This document shows positions 27,294 to 35,953 of a stretch of DNA of 42,652 nucleotides, in pieces. The position numbers and the translations under genes are program-made. How positions within the stretch are numbered: the first letter of the stretch is position 1; each line of letters starts with the position of its first letter. The DNA is from an uncultured Bacteroides sp. (GTDB lineage: Bacteria; Bacteroidota; Bacteroidia; Bacteroidales; Bacteroidaceae): NCBI GenBank assembly GCA_947074205.1, contig CAMTOQ010000026.1, forward strand, positions 1 to 42,652, given 5' to 3'. A model generated the notes under the pieces. It ran no database searches, was not told the origin of the DNA, and was given only the letters and a program-made list of their open reading frames with translations.

Positions 27294-27301
27294 CAAATTT
27301 A
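27294..27301 (-). promoter_or_regulatory. Candidate -7 element for the susC operon
   Basis: The minus strand reads TAAATTTG, matching TAnnTTTG. No clear -33 element was seen. It implies an unusually long leader of about 180 bases before the susC ATG, where post-transcriptional control could act. Confidence 0.4.
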
Positions 27302-27398
27302 TAGGAGAATTATCAGTTTGAATGGTATAATTTTATCTATTATTGGTATTGATTTGATAAATTAAGCCCTGTTATAGGGTTGTTTATAGTAATATCGC

Positions 27399-27406
27399 TA
27401 CTTTTG
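27399..27406 (+). promoter_or_regulatory. Candidate -7 element for the DJ-1/PfpI gene
   Basis: TACTTTTG matches TAnnTTTG. It lies 200 bases before the preferred start at 27606, so a long leader would result. Confidence 0.4.
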
Positions 27407-27605
27407 TGTTAATTCGCTATAAAAATACTTATCAATTATTCTCCGTCAAAATCTTTTGTCAGAAATCTACTTCGTTTTGAATTTAAATCACAAATTCTCC
27501 TTTCTATCATCTTTTCTCAAATCTAATCAGAATAGTTTAAACCTTTTTTTTAGGAGGGTGTTTTTATTCATAGTTAAGAGTCCTAATATTTTATATTTTT
27601 CTATT

Positions 27606-28304
27606 ATGAGTAAAACAATAAAGCCTATTTTATGTGTTGTCACTAGTAATAGTGTCAAAGGGTCAACAGGCCAACCTACAGGATATTGGCTTAGCGAACT
27701 TATTCATCCATTAGATCAGTTCGAGAAGAATGGAATTAGTTATGAAGTTATATCAATTAAAGGTGGTGAACCACCCATCGATCCTGTTAGTTTGGATTTG
27801 AATGATCCAATTAATGCTAAATTTATGAACGATGAGGCTTTTAAAGAACGAATGAAAACCACTCGGAGTATTGACGAAGTCCTATCGCTCAACTACTCGG
27901 CAATTTTCTTTGCTGGTGGACATGGTCCCCTATGGGATATACCCAATAATCCTATTGTCCACAAGTTAATACGAGAGTTCTATGAGAATGGTGATATCGT
28001 AGCTGCAGTTTGTCATGGCCCATGTGCATTGATCAATGTTCAGCTTAGCAATCTTGATTATTTGATAAAAGATAAGAAGTTGACAGCTTTCTCTAATGCG
28101 GAAGAGATCGAAGTTAAACAGACTGAGGTTGTACCTTTTGCACTTGAAACGTCATTGTCCAATCACCACGCTGATTTTCAGCAAGCACCAATTTGGAACA
28201 ATAATGTGATAGTAGATGGTAATCTCATTACCGGACAAAACCCTCAATCGGCAGCTTCAATCGGTGAGGCCATAGCAAAAGCTTTGATAGCCAAGAATGC
28301 TTGA
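27606..28304 (+). CDS. DJ-1/PfpI (Hsp31-like) family protein
   Basis: The 232-residue cytoplasmic protein has the class I glutamine amidotransferase-like fold. The nucleophile elbow is AAVCHGPCAL with C136 and H137, and the partner glutamate is E31 in GYWLSELIHPL, as in Hsp31/HchA-type proteins. Relatives act as glyoxalase III or as deglycase/chaperones protecting against methylglyoxal. A longer frame from 27456 adds 50 residues that look like translated AT-rich leader; ATG 27606 gives the normal N-terminus SKTIKPILCVVTSN. The gene appears to be a single unit, with the glutaredoxin-like gene 90 bases downstream. Confidence 0.9.
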   Translation: MSKTIKPILCVVTSNSVKGSTGQPTGYWLSELIHPLDQFEKNGISYEVISIKGGEPPIDPVSLDLNDPINAKFMNDEAFKERMKTTRSIDEVLSLNYSAIFFAGGHGPLWDIPNNPIVHKLIREFYENGDIVAAVCHGPCALINVQLSNLDYLIKDKKLTAFSNAEEIEVKQTEVVPFALETSLSNHHADFQQAPIWNNNVIVDGNLITGQNPQSAASIGEAIAKALIAKNA

Positions 28305-28344
28305 ATAGGTGTACAGAAATGAGTTAAGTTTATCTATAAAGAGT

Positions 28345-28352
28345 TATCTTTA
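28345..28352 (+). promoter_or_regulatory. Weak -7-like element before the glutaredoxin-like gene
   Basis: TATCTTTA differs from TAnnTTTG in the last base and lies 43 bases before the ATG. No -33 element was identified. Confidence 0.25.
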
Positions 28353-28394
28353 GCCGTGAAACGAATCGTGTTGTTATATTAATATGATATAAAG

Positions 28395-28661
28395 ATGAAA
28401 AAAGTGAAAATATTCCATCAGCCCAACTGCCCCTTTTGTAAGATGGCTTTTAAATATATCGATGAACTTAAAGAAGAACACCCAGAGTTTAAAGATATAG
28501 TTTTTGAGACTATTAATGAATTGGAAGAACCGGAACTTGCTGATACTTTCGATTATTACTATGTTCCTACTTTCTATGTAGATGGAGAGAAAGTGCACGA
28601 AGGTGGTATATACAAACCCGAAGTGGAAAAGCTACTCAAACAGGTGATGGGTAAAGAATAG
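28395..28661 (+). CDS. Glutaredoxin-like thioredoxin-fold protein
   Basis: The 88-residue protein has the dithiol active site C12-PF-C15 (HQPNCPFCKMAF) and the cis-proline region YYVPTFYVDGEKVHEG. Both are typical of small glutaredoxin/thioredoxin-fold reductants. No signal peptide is present, so it works in the cytoplasm. Partner and substrate are unknown. It is followed by a strong terminator. Confidence 0.88.
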   Translation: MKKVKIFHQPNCPFCKMAFKYIDELKEEHPEFKDIVFETINELEEPELADTFDYYYVPTFYVDGEKVHEGGIYKPEVEKLLKQVMGKE

Positions 28662-28682
28662 TTTATAGATAGATTGTCTATG

Positions 28683-28730
28683 AATAGCCTTTAGTATAGA
28701 ATGAAACTTCTATCTAAAGGCTATTTTTTT
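28683..28730 (+). terminator. Intrinsic terminator after the glutaredoxin-like gene
   Basis: AATAGCCTTTAGtATAGA (28683-28700) pairs with TCTATcTAAAGGCTATT (28709-28725), a stem of about 16 bp with a small internal mismatch. A run of T ends at 28730. Confidence 0.88.
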
Positions 28731-28812
28731 CTTATTATAGATTATTATTCCAAATTTCTGTGCGCTTAGAGTTATATTACACTTTCGCGCTGCAGTTTAC
28801 TCTATTTATACC

Positions 28813-28820
28813 TATTTTTG
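28813..28820 (+). promoter_or_regulatory. Candidate -7 element for the sulfur amino acid gene pair
   Basis: TATTTTTG matches TAnnTTTG and lies 40 bases before the ATG at 28860. The -33 element is not clear. Confidence 0.45.
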
Positions 28821-28859
28821 TAGTGTTATTATAGATAAGAATTTCATTTACAAGATACA

Positions 28860-30035
28860 ATGAAGAAGCAAACTCAAGCCATTCATACCGATTTTCAGAG
28901 CCCAGATGCGTATAATGCAATTTCAATGCCGGTATACCATACGGCTGCCTATGAATTTGATAATGCTACAGTGATGGCAGATGCTTTCTGTGGGCGCTCA
29001 GATGCTCCAGACTATTCGCGTGTGACCAACCCCACAGTCATCTACTTTGAGAATAAGATTAAAGCTCTTACCGGATCTAAAGATGTGATTGCTGTCAACT
29101 CGGGAATGGCGGCGATCAGTAATGCACTATTTTGTATTGCTGAAACTGGTAAGAATATTGTTACCTCTCGCCATTTATTTGGCAACAGTTACGCCTTCCT
29201 AACTAAAACATTGAAACGCTTTGGAGTTGAACCTCGCTTTTGCGATTTGACTAATCCGCACGAAGTGGATGCTGCGATAGACGAGAATACATGCTGCGTA
29301 TATCTTGAAATTCTTACTAATCCACAACTCGAAGTGGTAGATATTTCCGCCATTTCACAGATCGCTCACTCTAAAAATGTGTTACTCCTTGCCGATACGA
29401 CCCTTATTCCTTTTACCGAGTTCGATGCAAATAGTTTAGGGATTGATATCGAATTAATCTCAAGTACAAAATATCTCTCGGGTGGTGCAACTTCCATTGG
29501 TGGATTGATAATCGATTATGGTCGAGATACGGAGTTTAGTAAACGTATGCGCACTGAAATGTTACTCAACATCGGTGCTTACATGACTCCGCACGTGGCC
29601 TACATGCACACACTAGGTCTGGAAACGCTTGATGCACGTTACCGTGTATTATCATCCAATGCGGCTGTGCTTGCTAAGATGCTTTGCGAGTTGCCAGAGA
29701 TAAAGCACGTAAACTACATTGGGTTAGAAGATAATCCTTATTACGAGTTAGCACGTAAGCAGTTTGGAGAATCTAGCGGTGCACTCATCACTATCGATCT
29801 TGAAAGCCGAGAAGCTTGTTATAACTTTATCAATAATCTTAAAATGATAAAGCGTGCTACCAATCTTTTTGATAATAAGTCATTGGCTATACATCCTGCG
29901 AGTACCATATTTGGGAATTTTACAGATGAAGAAAGAAATAGGATGGATGTGTTAGAAACAACAATTCGTCTTTCTGTGGGGTTAGAAAACGTAGAGGATA
30001 TCTTCCAAGATATTCGCCAAGCATTAACTCTTTAA
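28860..30035 (+). CDS. Cys/Met metabolism PLP-dependent enzyme (gamma-synthase/gamma-lyase type)
   Basis: The 391-residue protein belongs to the MetB/MetC/MetY transsulfuration family. The PLP lysine is K204 in SSTKYLSGGATSIGG, and D179 (ADTTL) contacts the pyridine nitrogen. YSRVTNPTV (52-60) is the phosphate-binding motif from the neighbouring subunit, and NSGMAAI (80-86) binds the phosphate. Possible reactions are cystathionine gamma-synthesis, O-acylhomoserine sulfhydrylation or methionine gamma-lysis; the sequence alone does not decide. A MalY/PatB-type lyase gene follows after 33 bases, which favours a role in methionine or homocysteine metabolism. Confidence 0.9.
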   Translation: MKKQTQAIHTDFQSPDAYNAISMPVYHTAAYEFDNATVMADAFCGRSDAPDYSRVTNPTVIYFENKIKALTGSKDVIAVNSGMAAISNALFCIAETGKNIVTSRHLFGNSYAFLTKTLKRFGVEPRFCDLTNPHEVDAAIDENTCCVYLEILTNPQLEVVDISAISQIAHSKNVLLLADTTLIPFTEFDANSLGIDIELISSTKYLSGGATSIGGLIIDYGRDTEFSKRMRTEMLLNIGAYMTPHVAYMHTLGLETLDARYRVLSSNAAVLAKMLCELPEIKHVNYIGLEDNPYYELARKQFGESSGALITIDLESREACYNFINNLKMIKRATNLFDNKSLAIHPASTIFGNFTDEERNRMDVLETTIRLSVGLENVEDIFQDIRQALTL

Positions 30036-30068
30036 ATTTAATCACTCTTATTCTAATACATATATATA

Positions 30069-31247
30069 ATGAGTATATACGATTTTGATAAAATAGTCGA
30101 CCGTAAAGGCACTAATGCTTTGAAGGTTGATGCCCTGAAAGAAAGATTTGGAGAATCCGATTTAATTCCACTCTGGGTTGCCGATATGGACTTTGAAACA
30201 CCACAGTTTATTACCGATGCTCTTAAGGAGCGTCTGTCTCATTCATTATTCGGCTACACCATGGAGCCGAAACAATTTTGGCCTAGCATCATTATATGGA
30301 CCAAAGAGCACCACAATTGGGATATAAAGCAAGAATGGTTGACCTATATACCAGGTATTGTAAAAGGTATAGGTATGGTTATTAATGCTCTATTGGAAGA
30401 AGATGATAAGGTGGTTATTCAACCACCAGTTTATCATCCTTTTCGTTTGACAGCTTTGGGAAATCATCGTCAAGTGGTTAATAATCCGTTAATCCTAAAT
30501 GATGATCAGACTTATTCTATGGATTTTGATAATCTAGAGAAAGTGGTAGATGAGAAATGTCGTTTATTGATTTTAGCCAACCCTCACAATCCCGCGGGTG
30601 TTATGTGGGATAAAGAGACACTAACTCGATTGGCCGATTTTTGTTACCGACGGAATATACTCGTGATATCAGACGAGATTCATTGCGATATGGCACTTTG
30701 GGGTAATAAGCACATCCCGTTTGCTACTGTTTCACGAGAGGCCGCCGACTGTAGCATAACTTTTGCGTCTCCCTCTAAAACTTTCAATATTGCTGGTATT
30801 GTCAGTTCTTATGCCATTGTCCCCAATGAAACAATTCGCAATCAATTTTATGACTGGTTGATCGCCAATGAGCTAAACGAGCCCCATATATTTGCGCCTA
30901 TAGCTACAATTGCTGCTTTTGAGCAAGGCGAAGAGTGGCGTCAAGCTATGCTGCAATATGTGCAAAACAATATTGAATTTGTCATAGACTATTGTGCTAA
31001 GAATATTCCGCAGGTGAAGCCCTATCGTCCCGAAGCATCTTATTTGGTGTGGCTGGACTGTAGAGAACTTCAGCTCAGCCAACCTGATTTGGTCCATCTT
31101 TTTGTGAAGGAAGCACACCTTGCTTTAAATGATGGTGAGATATTCGGAAAAGAGGGTAGAGGGTTTATGCGATTGAATGTGGGATGCCCACGCTCAACCC
31201 TACAACAAGCTCTCGAACAGCTCCGAGATGCGATAAAACGTTTGTGA
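30069..31247 (+). CDS. MalY/PatB family C-S lyase (cystathionine beta-lyase type)
   Basis: The 392-residue fold-type I PLP enzyme begins SIYDFDKIVDRKGTNALKVD, the PatB/MalY N-terminus, with PLWVADMDFETP. Cofactor motifs are NPHNPAGVMW (171-180), SDEIHCDMAL (201-210) and the Schiff-base lysine K237 in SPSKTFNIAG. These enzymes cleave cystathionine or cysteine conjugates to thiol, pyruvate and ammonia. With the upstream gene this forms a two-gene sulfur amino acid unit. Start and length are normal. Confidence 0.93.
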   Translation: MSIYDFDKIVDRKGTNALKVDALKERFGESDLIPLWVADMDFETPQFITDALKERLSHSLFGYTMEPKQFWPSIIIWTKEHHNWDIKQEWLTYIPGIVKGIGMVINALLEEDDKVVIQPPVYHPFRLTALGNHRQVVNNPLILNDDQTYSMDFDNLEKVVDEKCRLLILANPHNPAGVMWDKETLTRLADFCYRRNILVISDEIHCDMALWGNKHIPFATVSREAADCSITFASPSKTFNIAGIVSSYAIVPNETIRNQFYDWLIANELNEPHIFAPIATIAAFEQGEEWRQAMLQYVQNNIEFVIDYCAKNIPQVKPYRPEASYLVWLDCRELQLSQPDLVHLFVKEAHLALNDGEIFGKEGRGFMRLNVGCPRSTLQQALEQLRDAIKRL

Positions 31248-31379
31248 TTGTTTTTTTGTAGTTAATTGCAGAAAACAAATCGCATAAGCGAACTAAACAA
31301 AGGTTTAAATATTATTCGCATGCGTGATGGGACAACCCAGAAACTATTTGTGAAATAAGTTATAAATCAACTTGATAAG

Positions 31380-31429
31380 AAGCGTGTTAAACTGCTGCAT
31401 GAATGCGAAGAGTTTAATACGCTTTTTTT
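31380..31429 (+). terminator. Intrinsic terminator before the oxidoreductase operon
   Basis: AGCGTGTTAAACT (31381-31393) pairs with AGTTTAATACGCT (31411-31423) over 13 bp with one G-U pair, followed by seven T. It lies about 130 bases beyond the MalY/PatB stop. The stretch in between holds no gene that I can see, only a small TCGC/GCGA hairpin. Confidence 0.88.
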
Positions 31430-31481
31430 GTTTCACTGGATAAATAATAAGATAAAATGCTTAAAATAACATAATTATCAT

Positions 31482-31489
31482 TATCTTTG
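31482..31489 (+). promoter_or_regulatory. Candidate -7 element for the glycoside oxidoreductase operon
   Basis: TATCTTTG matches TAnnTTTG exactly. It lies 56 bases before the first ATG (31546) and just after a terminator, so it should drive the six-gene operon. Confidence 0.55.
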
Positions 31490-31545
31490 AAATCATGTGG
31501 AAGATGTGAATCTTTCAAGCAATAACCTTATTCTAATTTATTAAG

Positions 31546-32619
31546 ATGAAAATAAAGTTTGGGCTTATCGGCTTTGGCAGGATGGGTCAGCTCTATCTGC
31601 GAGAGTTGACTAAAAGTGAATTGTGGGAAGTGACATATATTTGTGATACTAACGAACGTGTTCGTGAATTGGCACGAAAACTCTCTCCAAACTCCATTGT
31701 GACCGACAATCAAGAAGATATTTTTTGTGATAAGGAGATACTTGCGGTTGGCCTTTTTGCTTTGGCCGACTCCAGAAAGCACCAAGTGGAGAGAGCCATA
31801 CAAACAGGCAAACACATTTTAGCAGAGAAGCCTATCTCAGACACACTAGAGCATGAATGGGAAACAGTTCGTCTTATTGAAAAAACTAATCTTATCAGTG
31901 GTATCAACTTATATCTACGTAATGCTTGGTACCATCAAACCATAAAAGACTTTATAGACAAAGGTGAGATAGGTGATTTAGCCATCTTGCGCATCTGCCA
32001 TATGACGCCCGGACTATCGCCAGGGGAAGGACACGAGTATGAAGGTCCCGCCTTTCACGATTGCGGGATGCATTATGTGGATATTGCACGTTGGTACGCA
32101 GGGTGTGACTATAAAACGTGGCATGCTCAAGGTGTGAGAATGTGGAATTACAAAGATCCCTGGTGGGTGCAGTGTCTTGGTACTTTCCTAAATGGTGTGG
32201 TGTTTGATATCACGCAAGGCTTTGTCTATGGACAACTAGCCAAAGATCAGACACATAATTGTTATATAGATGTCATCGGCACTAAAGGCATTGCCCGCAT
32301 GACACATGATTTTGAGAATGCCGTTGTAGAGCTACGCGGTGTTAGTGAAACGCTTTGTATAGAGCAACCTTTCGGAGGAAAGAATATTGATATACTCTGC
32401 AAACTCTTCGCAGAGTCAATCCTCTCTGGTCATCGCAATGATAAACTTCCTTCAATAAAAGATTCTGTGATTGCTTCGGAATATGCATGGACTTTTCTTC
32501 AAAATGCACGACAAAATGATTTGCCTGCTATTGGTTCTCTTGAAACATTGAAGGAGATTCACGAAAGGCGGCGGAATATGACAAACGGATATGGACTAAT
32601 TAAAAACAATACAATCTGA
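31546..32619 (+). CDS. Gfo/Idh/MocA family oxidoreductase, cytoplasmic
   Basis: The 357-residue protein has an N-terminal Rossmann fold for NAD(P) (FGLIGFGRMGQL), the family motif AEKPIS (EKP 94-96) and the C-terminal substrate domain with FHDCGMHYVDIARWY. No signal peptide is present. Members oxidise or reduce sugars and cyclitols at ring carbons. It is the first gene of an operon whose next gene is an exported member of the same family; 25 bases separate them. The cytosolic enzyme probably acts on the imported keto-sugar or its product, which is inference. Confidence 0.92.
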   Translation: MKIKFGLIGFGRMGQLYLRELTKSELWEVTYICDTNERVRELARKLSPNSIVTDNQEDIFCDKEILAVGLFALADSRKHQVERAIQTGKHILAEKPISDTLEHEWETVRLIEKTNLISGINLYLRNAWYHQTIKDFIDKGEIGDLAILRICHMTPGLSPGEGHEYEGPAFHDCGMHYVDIARWYAGCDYKTWHAQGVRMWNYKDPWWVQCLGTFLNGVVFDITQGFVYGQLAKDQTHNCYIDVIGTKGIARMTHDFENAVVELRGVSETLCIEQPFGGKNIDILCKLFAESILSGHRNDKLPSIKDSVIASEYAWTFLQNARQNDLPAIGSLETLKEIHERRRNMTNGYGLIKNNTI

Positions 32620-32644
32620 TGTTAAACCCTTAATCTAATTACTT

Positions 32645-34117
32645 ATGTCAGACATTACGAGAAGAGAGTTTCTGAAAACGGGGGCTATGGCCTTGGCAGG
32701 CTTTACAATTGCTCCAAGTTCTATTTTGGGTATGAGTCACGGTCATGTGGCTCCTAGTGATAAGCTCAACATTATTGGTGTTGGTGTCGGTGGACGTGGG
32801 GCAGGTGTGCTCCGCAATATGGCAAGTCAGAATATCATTGGACTTTGTGATGTCGATTGGAAATACAGTAATAATGTATTCAACGATTACCCAAAAGCGA
32901 AGAGGTACTACGACTATCGTAAGATGTACGACGAGCTTGGTAAATCTGCTGATGCAGTGGTGATTGCTACTCCTGATCATACTCATGCAATCATTGCAGC
33001 ACAAGGAATGACGATGGGTAAGCATATCTACTGCGAAAAACCTTTGACTCACTCGGTTTATGAATCTCGCCTACTAACTAATCTGGCAGCCCAACAAAAG
33101 GTAGCTACCCAGATGGGTAACCAAGGTGCATCTAAGGAAGGTGTGCGACAGGTGTGTGAATGGATTTGGAATGGTGAAATTGGTGAAGTGACTAAGGTGG
33201 AAGCTTTCACCGATCGTCCAATTTGGCCACAGGGTTTAAATCGTCCAGAAGATATTGCATCCGTACCCGAGACTTTGAATTGGGATCTTTTTTTAGGCCC
33301 TGCTAACTATCGTGATTACAATCCTATCTACACTCCATGGAACTGGCGTGGCTGGTGGGACTTTGGAACAGGTGCTTTGGGCGACATGGCTTGCCACATT
33401 CTTCATCCGGTATTTAAAGGCCTTAATCTTGGCTATCCTACAAAAGTTCAAGGCAGTTCTACTCTGCTTCTTAGTGATTGTGCTCCAACAGCACAAACTG
33501 TGAAGTTTACTTTCCCCGCACGTCCTAATATGGCGAAGGTGGATATGCCCGAAGTAGAAGTGATGTGGTATGACGGAGGTATCCAGCCTATGCGTCCAGT
33601 TGGTGTTCCTGCCAATAAGGATTTGAATGATTTTGGTGGGGGTGTCATCTTCCACGGAACAAAAGATACACTTATTTGTGGATGCTATGGCGTAAATCCA
33701 TGGCTGGTTTCGGGCAGGGTGCCCAATGCACCTAAGGTGCTACGCGAAGTAACTGATACCCACGAAATGGACTTTGTGCGTGCCTGCAAAGAGTCGCCTG
33801 AGAACCGAATACAAACAACTTCTCCATTTAGCGAAGCGGGACCATTCAATGAGATGGTGATGATGGGTGTATTGGCGGTTCGTCTGCAAGGGCTCAATCA
33901 AGAACTGCATTGGGATGGAGATAATATGCAGTTTACCAACATCGATCCTACAGCTACTATCCGCACTATAAAGAAAGACGGTTTTAGTATTAAAGATGGT
34001 CATCCTACATTTAATCAAGATTGGACCGAGCCAGTTAATGCGCTAGAGTATGCGCAAGGGATGATTAAACACAATTATCGCCAGGGCTGGAACTTGCCGG
34101 ATATGCCCAAAGGCTAA
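32645..34117 (+). CDS. Gfo/Idh/MocA family oxidoreductase with twin-arginine-like signal
   Basis: The 490-residue protein starts with a Tat-like signal (TRREFLKTGAMALAGFTIAP), then a Rossmann motif GVGVGGRGAG (45-54) and YCEKPLTHS (EKP 131-133). The C-terminal region contains WRGWWDFGTGALGDMACHI, typical of the large exported Gfo/Idh/MocA subgroup. Some relatives carry a tightly bound NAD and interconvert glycosides with their 3-keto forms. The signal places it in the periplasm if a Tat route exists in this organism, which the window cannot show. DUF1080 follows. Confidence 0.92.
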   Translation: MSDITRREFLKTGAMALAGFTIAPSSILGMSHGHVAPSDKLNIIGVGVGGRGAGVLRNMASQNIIGLCDVDWKYSNNVFNDYPKAKRYYDYRKMYDELGKSADAVVIATPDHTHAIIAAQGMTMGKHIYCEKPLTHSVYESRLLTNLAAQQKVATQMGNQGASKEGVRQVCEWIWNGEIGEVTKVEAFTDRPIWPQGLNRPEDIASVPETLNWDLFLGPANYRDYNPIYTPWNWRGWWDFGTGALGDMACHILHPVFKGLNLGYPTKVQGSSTLLLSDCAPTAQTVKFTFPARPNMAKVDMPEVEVMWYDGGIQPMRPVGVPANKDLNDFGGGVIFHGTKDTLICGCYGVNPWLVSGRVPNAPKVLREVTDTHEMDFVRACKESPENRIQTTSPFSEAGPFNEMVMMGVLAVRLQGLNQELHWDGDNMQFTNIDPTATIRTIKKDGFSIKDGHPTFNQDWTEPVNALEYAQGMIKHNYRQGWNLPDMPKG

Positions 34118-34155
34118 GATTATAGACTAGATGAATAAACAGAAAAATAAAGATT

Positions 34156-35019
34156 ATGAAGAAAGCAATTTATATTTTGTCTTGTGGCTTCGCAGCTGCA
34201 ACAATCACAGCTTGCCAAGGTAGTAAGGCAGCGTCTAATGAAGTGACTGAAGCAGAAACCGTACTTTTGGCTTGTTCGCCTGCATTGCAAGCGGCAGCTA
34301 CTGATTCATTGCAGTTCCCTATTGATGCTGATGGTTATATCACTATATTTGATGGTGAAACTTTCAACGGTTGGCGTGGCTATGGTAAAGATCATGTTCC
34401 GGCTCGCTGGACCATAGAAGATGGTGCGATTAAGTTCAACGGTTCGGGTGGAGGAGAAGCTCAGACGGGTGATGGAGGTGACATCATCTTTGCGCATAAG
34501 CTGAAAAACTTTGAATTGGAATTGGAATGGATGGTTTCTAAGGGGGGTAACTCGGGTATCTTCTACCTTGCGCAAGAGGTAGTAACAGATAAAGATGGCA
34601 ATCAAGTGCTTGAGCCTATTTATATCTCTGCCCCAGAGTACCAAATACTAGACAATGCCAATCATCCTGATGCGCGTCTCGGTATTGATAAGAATAGGCA
34701 ATCGGCTTCTCTTTACGATATGATTCCTGCTGTGCCCCAAAATCAGAAACCTTATGGAGAGTGGAATAAAGCGACTATTCTAGTGTATAAAGGTACTGTA
34801 GTACATGGACAAAATGATGAGAATGTAGTAGAATACCACCTTTGGACACCTCAATGGACCAATATGCTACAAGATAGTAAGTTTAGCGAGGAACGTTGGC
34901 CCATTGCTTTCGACCTGCTCAACAACTGCGGCGGCGATGATCGAGAAGGCTATATTGGTTTGCAAGATCATGGGGACGATGTGTGGTTTCGTAACATCCG
35001 CGTGAAGGTGCTGGATTGA
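34156..35019 (+). CDS. DUF1080 (3-keto-disaccharide hydrolase/lyase-like) lipoprotein
   Basis: The 287-residue protein has a lipobox TITAC (C20). A linker leads to a concanavalin-like beta-sandwich with the DUF1080 motifs YITIFDGETFNGWRGYG, FELELEWMVSKGGNSGIFY and APEYQILDNANHPDA. From memory, proteins of this family act on 3-keto-glycosides by hydrolysis or elimination. Its neighbours, two Gfo/Idh/MocA oxidoreductases and a TIM-barrel enzyme, fit that pathway. The cell location is the periplasm or outer membrane. Confidence 0.88.
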   Translation: MKKAIYILSCGFAAATITACQGSKAASNEVTEAETVLLACSPALQAAATDSLQFPIDADGYITIFDGETFNGWRGYGKDHVPARWTIEDGAIKFNGSGGGEAQTGDGGDIIFAHKLKNFELELEWMVSKGGNSGIFYLAQEVVTDKDGNQVLEPIYISAPEYQILDNANHPDARLGIDKNRQSASLYDMIPAVPQNQKPYGEWNKATILVYKGTVVHGQNDENVVEYHLWTPQWTNMLQDSKFSEERWPIAFDLLNNCGGDDREGYIGLQDHGDDVWFRNIRVKVLD

Positions 35020-35056
35020 TTCTTCCTTTTTATTAAAATCAATCAAAATATCGGCT

Positions 35057-35929
35057 ATGAAACATACAAAGATCATACTTATATCACTTCTTTCTTTTTG
35101 GGCGAATGTCGTTGTGGAGGCTCAACCAAAGAAAGATGTTTGTATTCAACTCTACTCAGTGCGCGATGTGATAAATGCCGGTAACGATCTTAGCCAAATC
35201 CTCAATGATTTGGCTAAGATGGGTTATACCAGTGTGGAGGCCGCCAATTACAATGACGGTCAGTTCTATGGTCTATCGCCTATAGAGTTTAAACAGTTGG
35301 TCGAGCAATCGGGCATGAAGGTTCTATCCTCGCATTGCGGCAGAGGATTGTCTAATGAAGAACTAGTGTCAGGCGACCTCACTAAATCGCTTGTTTGGTG
35401 GGATCAATGTATTGCCGCTCATAAGGCAGCAGGCATGAGTTATATTGTGACTCCTTATCAGGAACTTCCATCGACCATAAAAGATCTGAAAACCTATTGC
35501 GACTACTATAACGAGATTGGCCGTAAGTGCAATGCAGTAGGAATTAAATATGGTTATCACAATCATGCGCACGAATTCAAGAAGGTAGAAGACTCTGCAG
35601 TGATGCTCGACTATATGCTAGAGAATACCGATCCGGAAAATGTCTTTTATCAAATGGATGTTTATTGGGTGGTGCGGGGACAACAAAGCCCCGTTGACTA
35701 TTTCAATCGCTATCCCGGGCGTTTCACTGTACTACACATTAAAGACGATAAAGAGATAGGCCAGAGTGGCATAGTTGGTTTCGATGCCATCTTTAAGAAT
35801 GTACAGACTGCCGGTGTGAAAGATATTGTTGCAGAGATCGAAAAATATAGCAACGATGATGTAATGGGTAGCGTGAAAAGCAGTCTAGACTATCTGCAAA
35901 ATGCAGAATTTGTACCTTTTTCTTATTAA
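35057..35929 (+). CDS. Exported sugar phosphate isomerase/epimerase-like TIM-barrel protein
   Basis: The 290-residue protein has a signal peptide (IILISLLSFWANVVVEAQ) and a xylose isomerase-like TIM barrel (AP_endonuc_2 family). Visible motifs are CIQLYSVRDVINAG, the metal-site-like YGYHNHAHEF, YQMDVYWVVRGQQSP, and AEIEKYSNDD near the C-terminus. Relatives encoded beside DUF1080 and Gfo/Idh/MocA genes are candidates for epimerisation or beta-elimination of 3-keto-glycosides. It lies 37 bases after the DUF1080 gene. Confidence 0.88.
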   Translation: MKHTKIILISLLSFWANVVVEAQPKKDVCIQLYSVRDVINAGNDLSQILNDLAKMGYTSVEAANYNDGQFYGLSPIEFKQLVEQSGMKVLSSHCGRGLSNEELVSGDLTKSLVWWDQCIAAHKAAGMSYIVTPYQELPSTIKDLKTYCDYYNEIGRKCNAVGIKYGYHNHAHEFKKVEDSAVMLDYMLENTDPENVFYQMDVYWVVRGQQSPVDYFNRYPGRFTVLHIKDDKEIGQSGIVGFDAIFKNVQTAGVKDIVAEIEKYSNDDVMGSVKSSLDYLQNAEFVPFSY

Positions 35930-35953
35930 TAGGTTATTTAATTAATGACTCTT

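Larger units (their letters stand above)
27108..27605. promoter_or_regulatory. Divergent intergenic region between susC and the DJ-1/PfpI gene
   Basis: This AT-rich stretch of about 500 bases holds the susC leader and, on the plus strand, the promoter and leader of the DJ-1/PfpI gene. I saw no gene, tRNA or strong hairpin in it. Frames reading through it on the plus strand lack ordinary signal or family features. Confidence 0.6.

Noticed and set aside
27456..27605. N-terminal extension of the DJ-1/PfpI protein
   Set aside because: The 50 residues are Phe/Leu/Asn-rich, as expected of translated AT-rich leader; ATG 27606 gives the family N-terminus.
28860..31247. Two adjacent PLP enzymes considered as a duplicated gene
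   Set aside because: They belong to different families (transsulfuration type with SSTKYLSGG, and MalY/PatB type with SPSKTFNIAG) and do not share a recent origin.
32648..33052. Minus-strand open frame of 134 codons
   Set aside because: It lies entirely antisense to the Tat-signal oxidoreductase, which has full family motifs. Its His/Thr/Cys-rich composition is that of a shadow frame.
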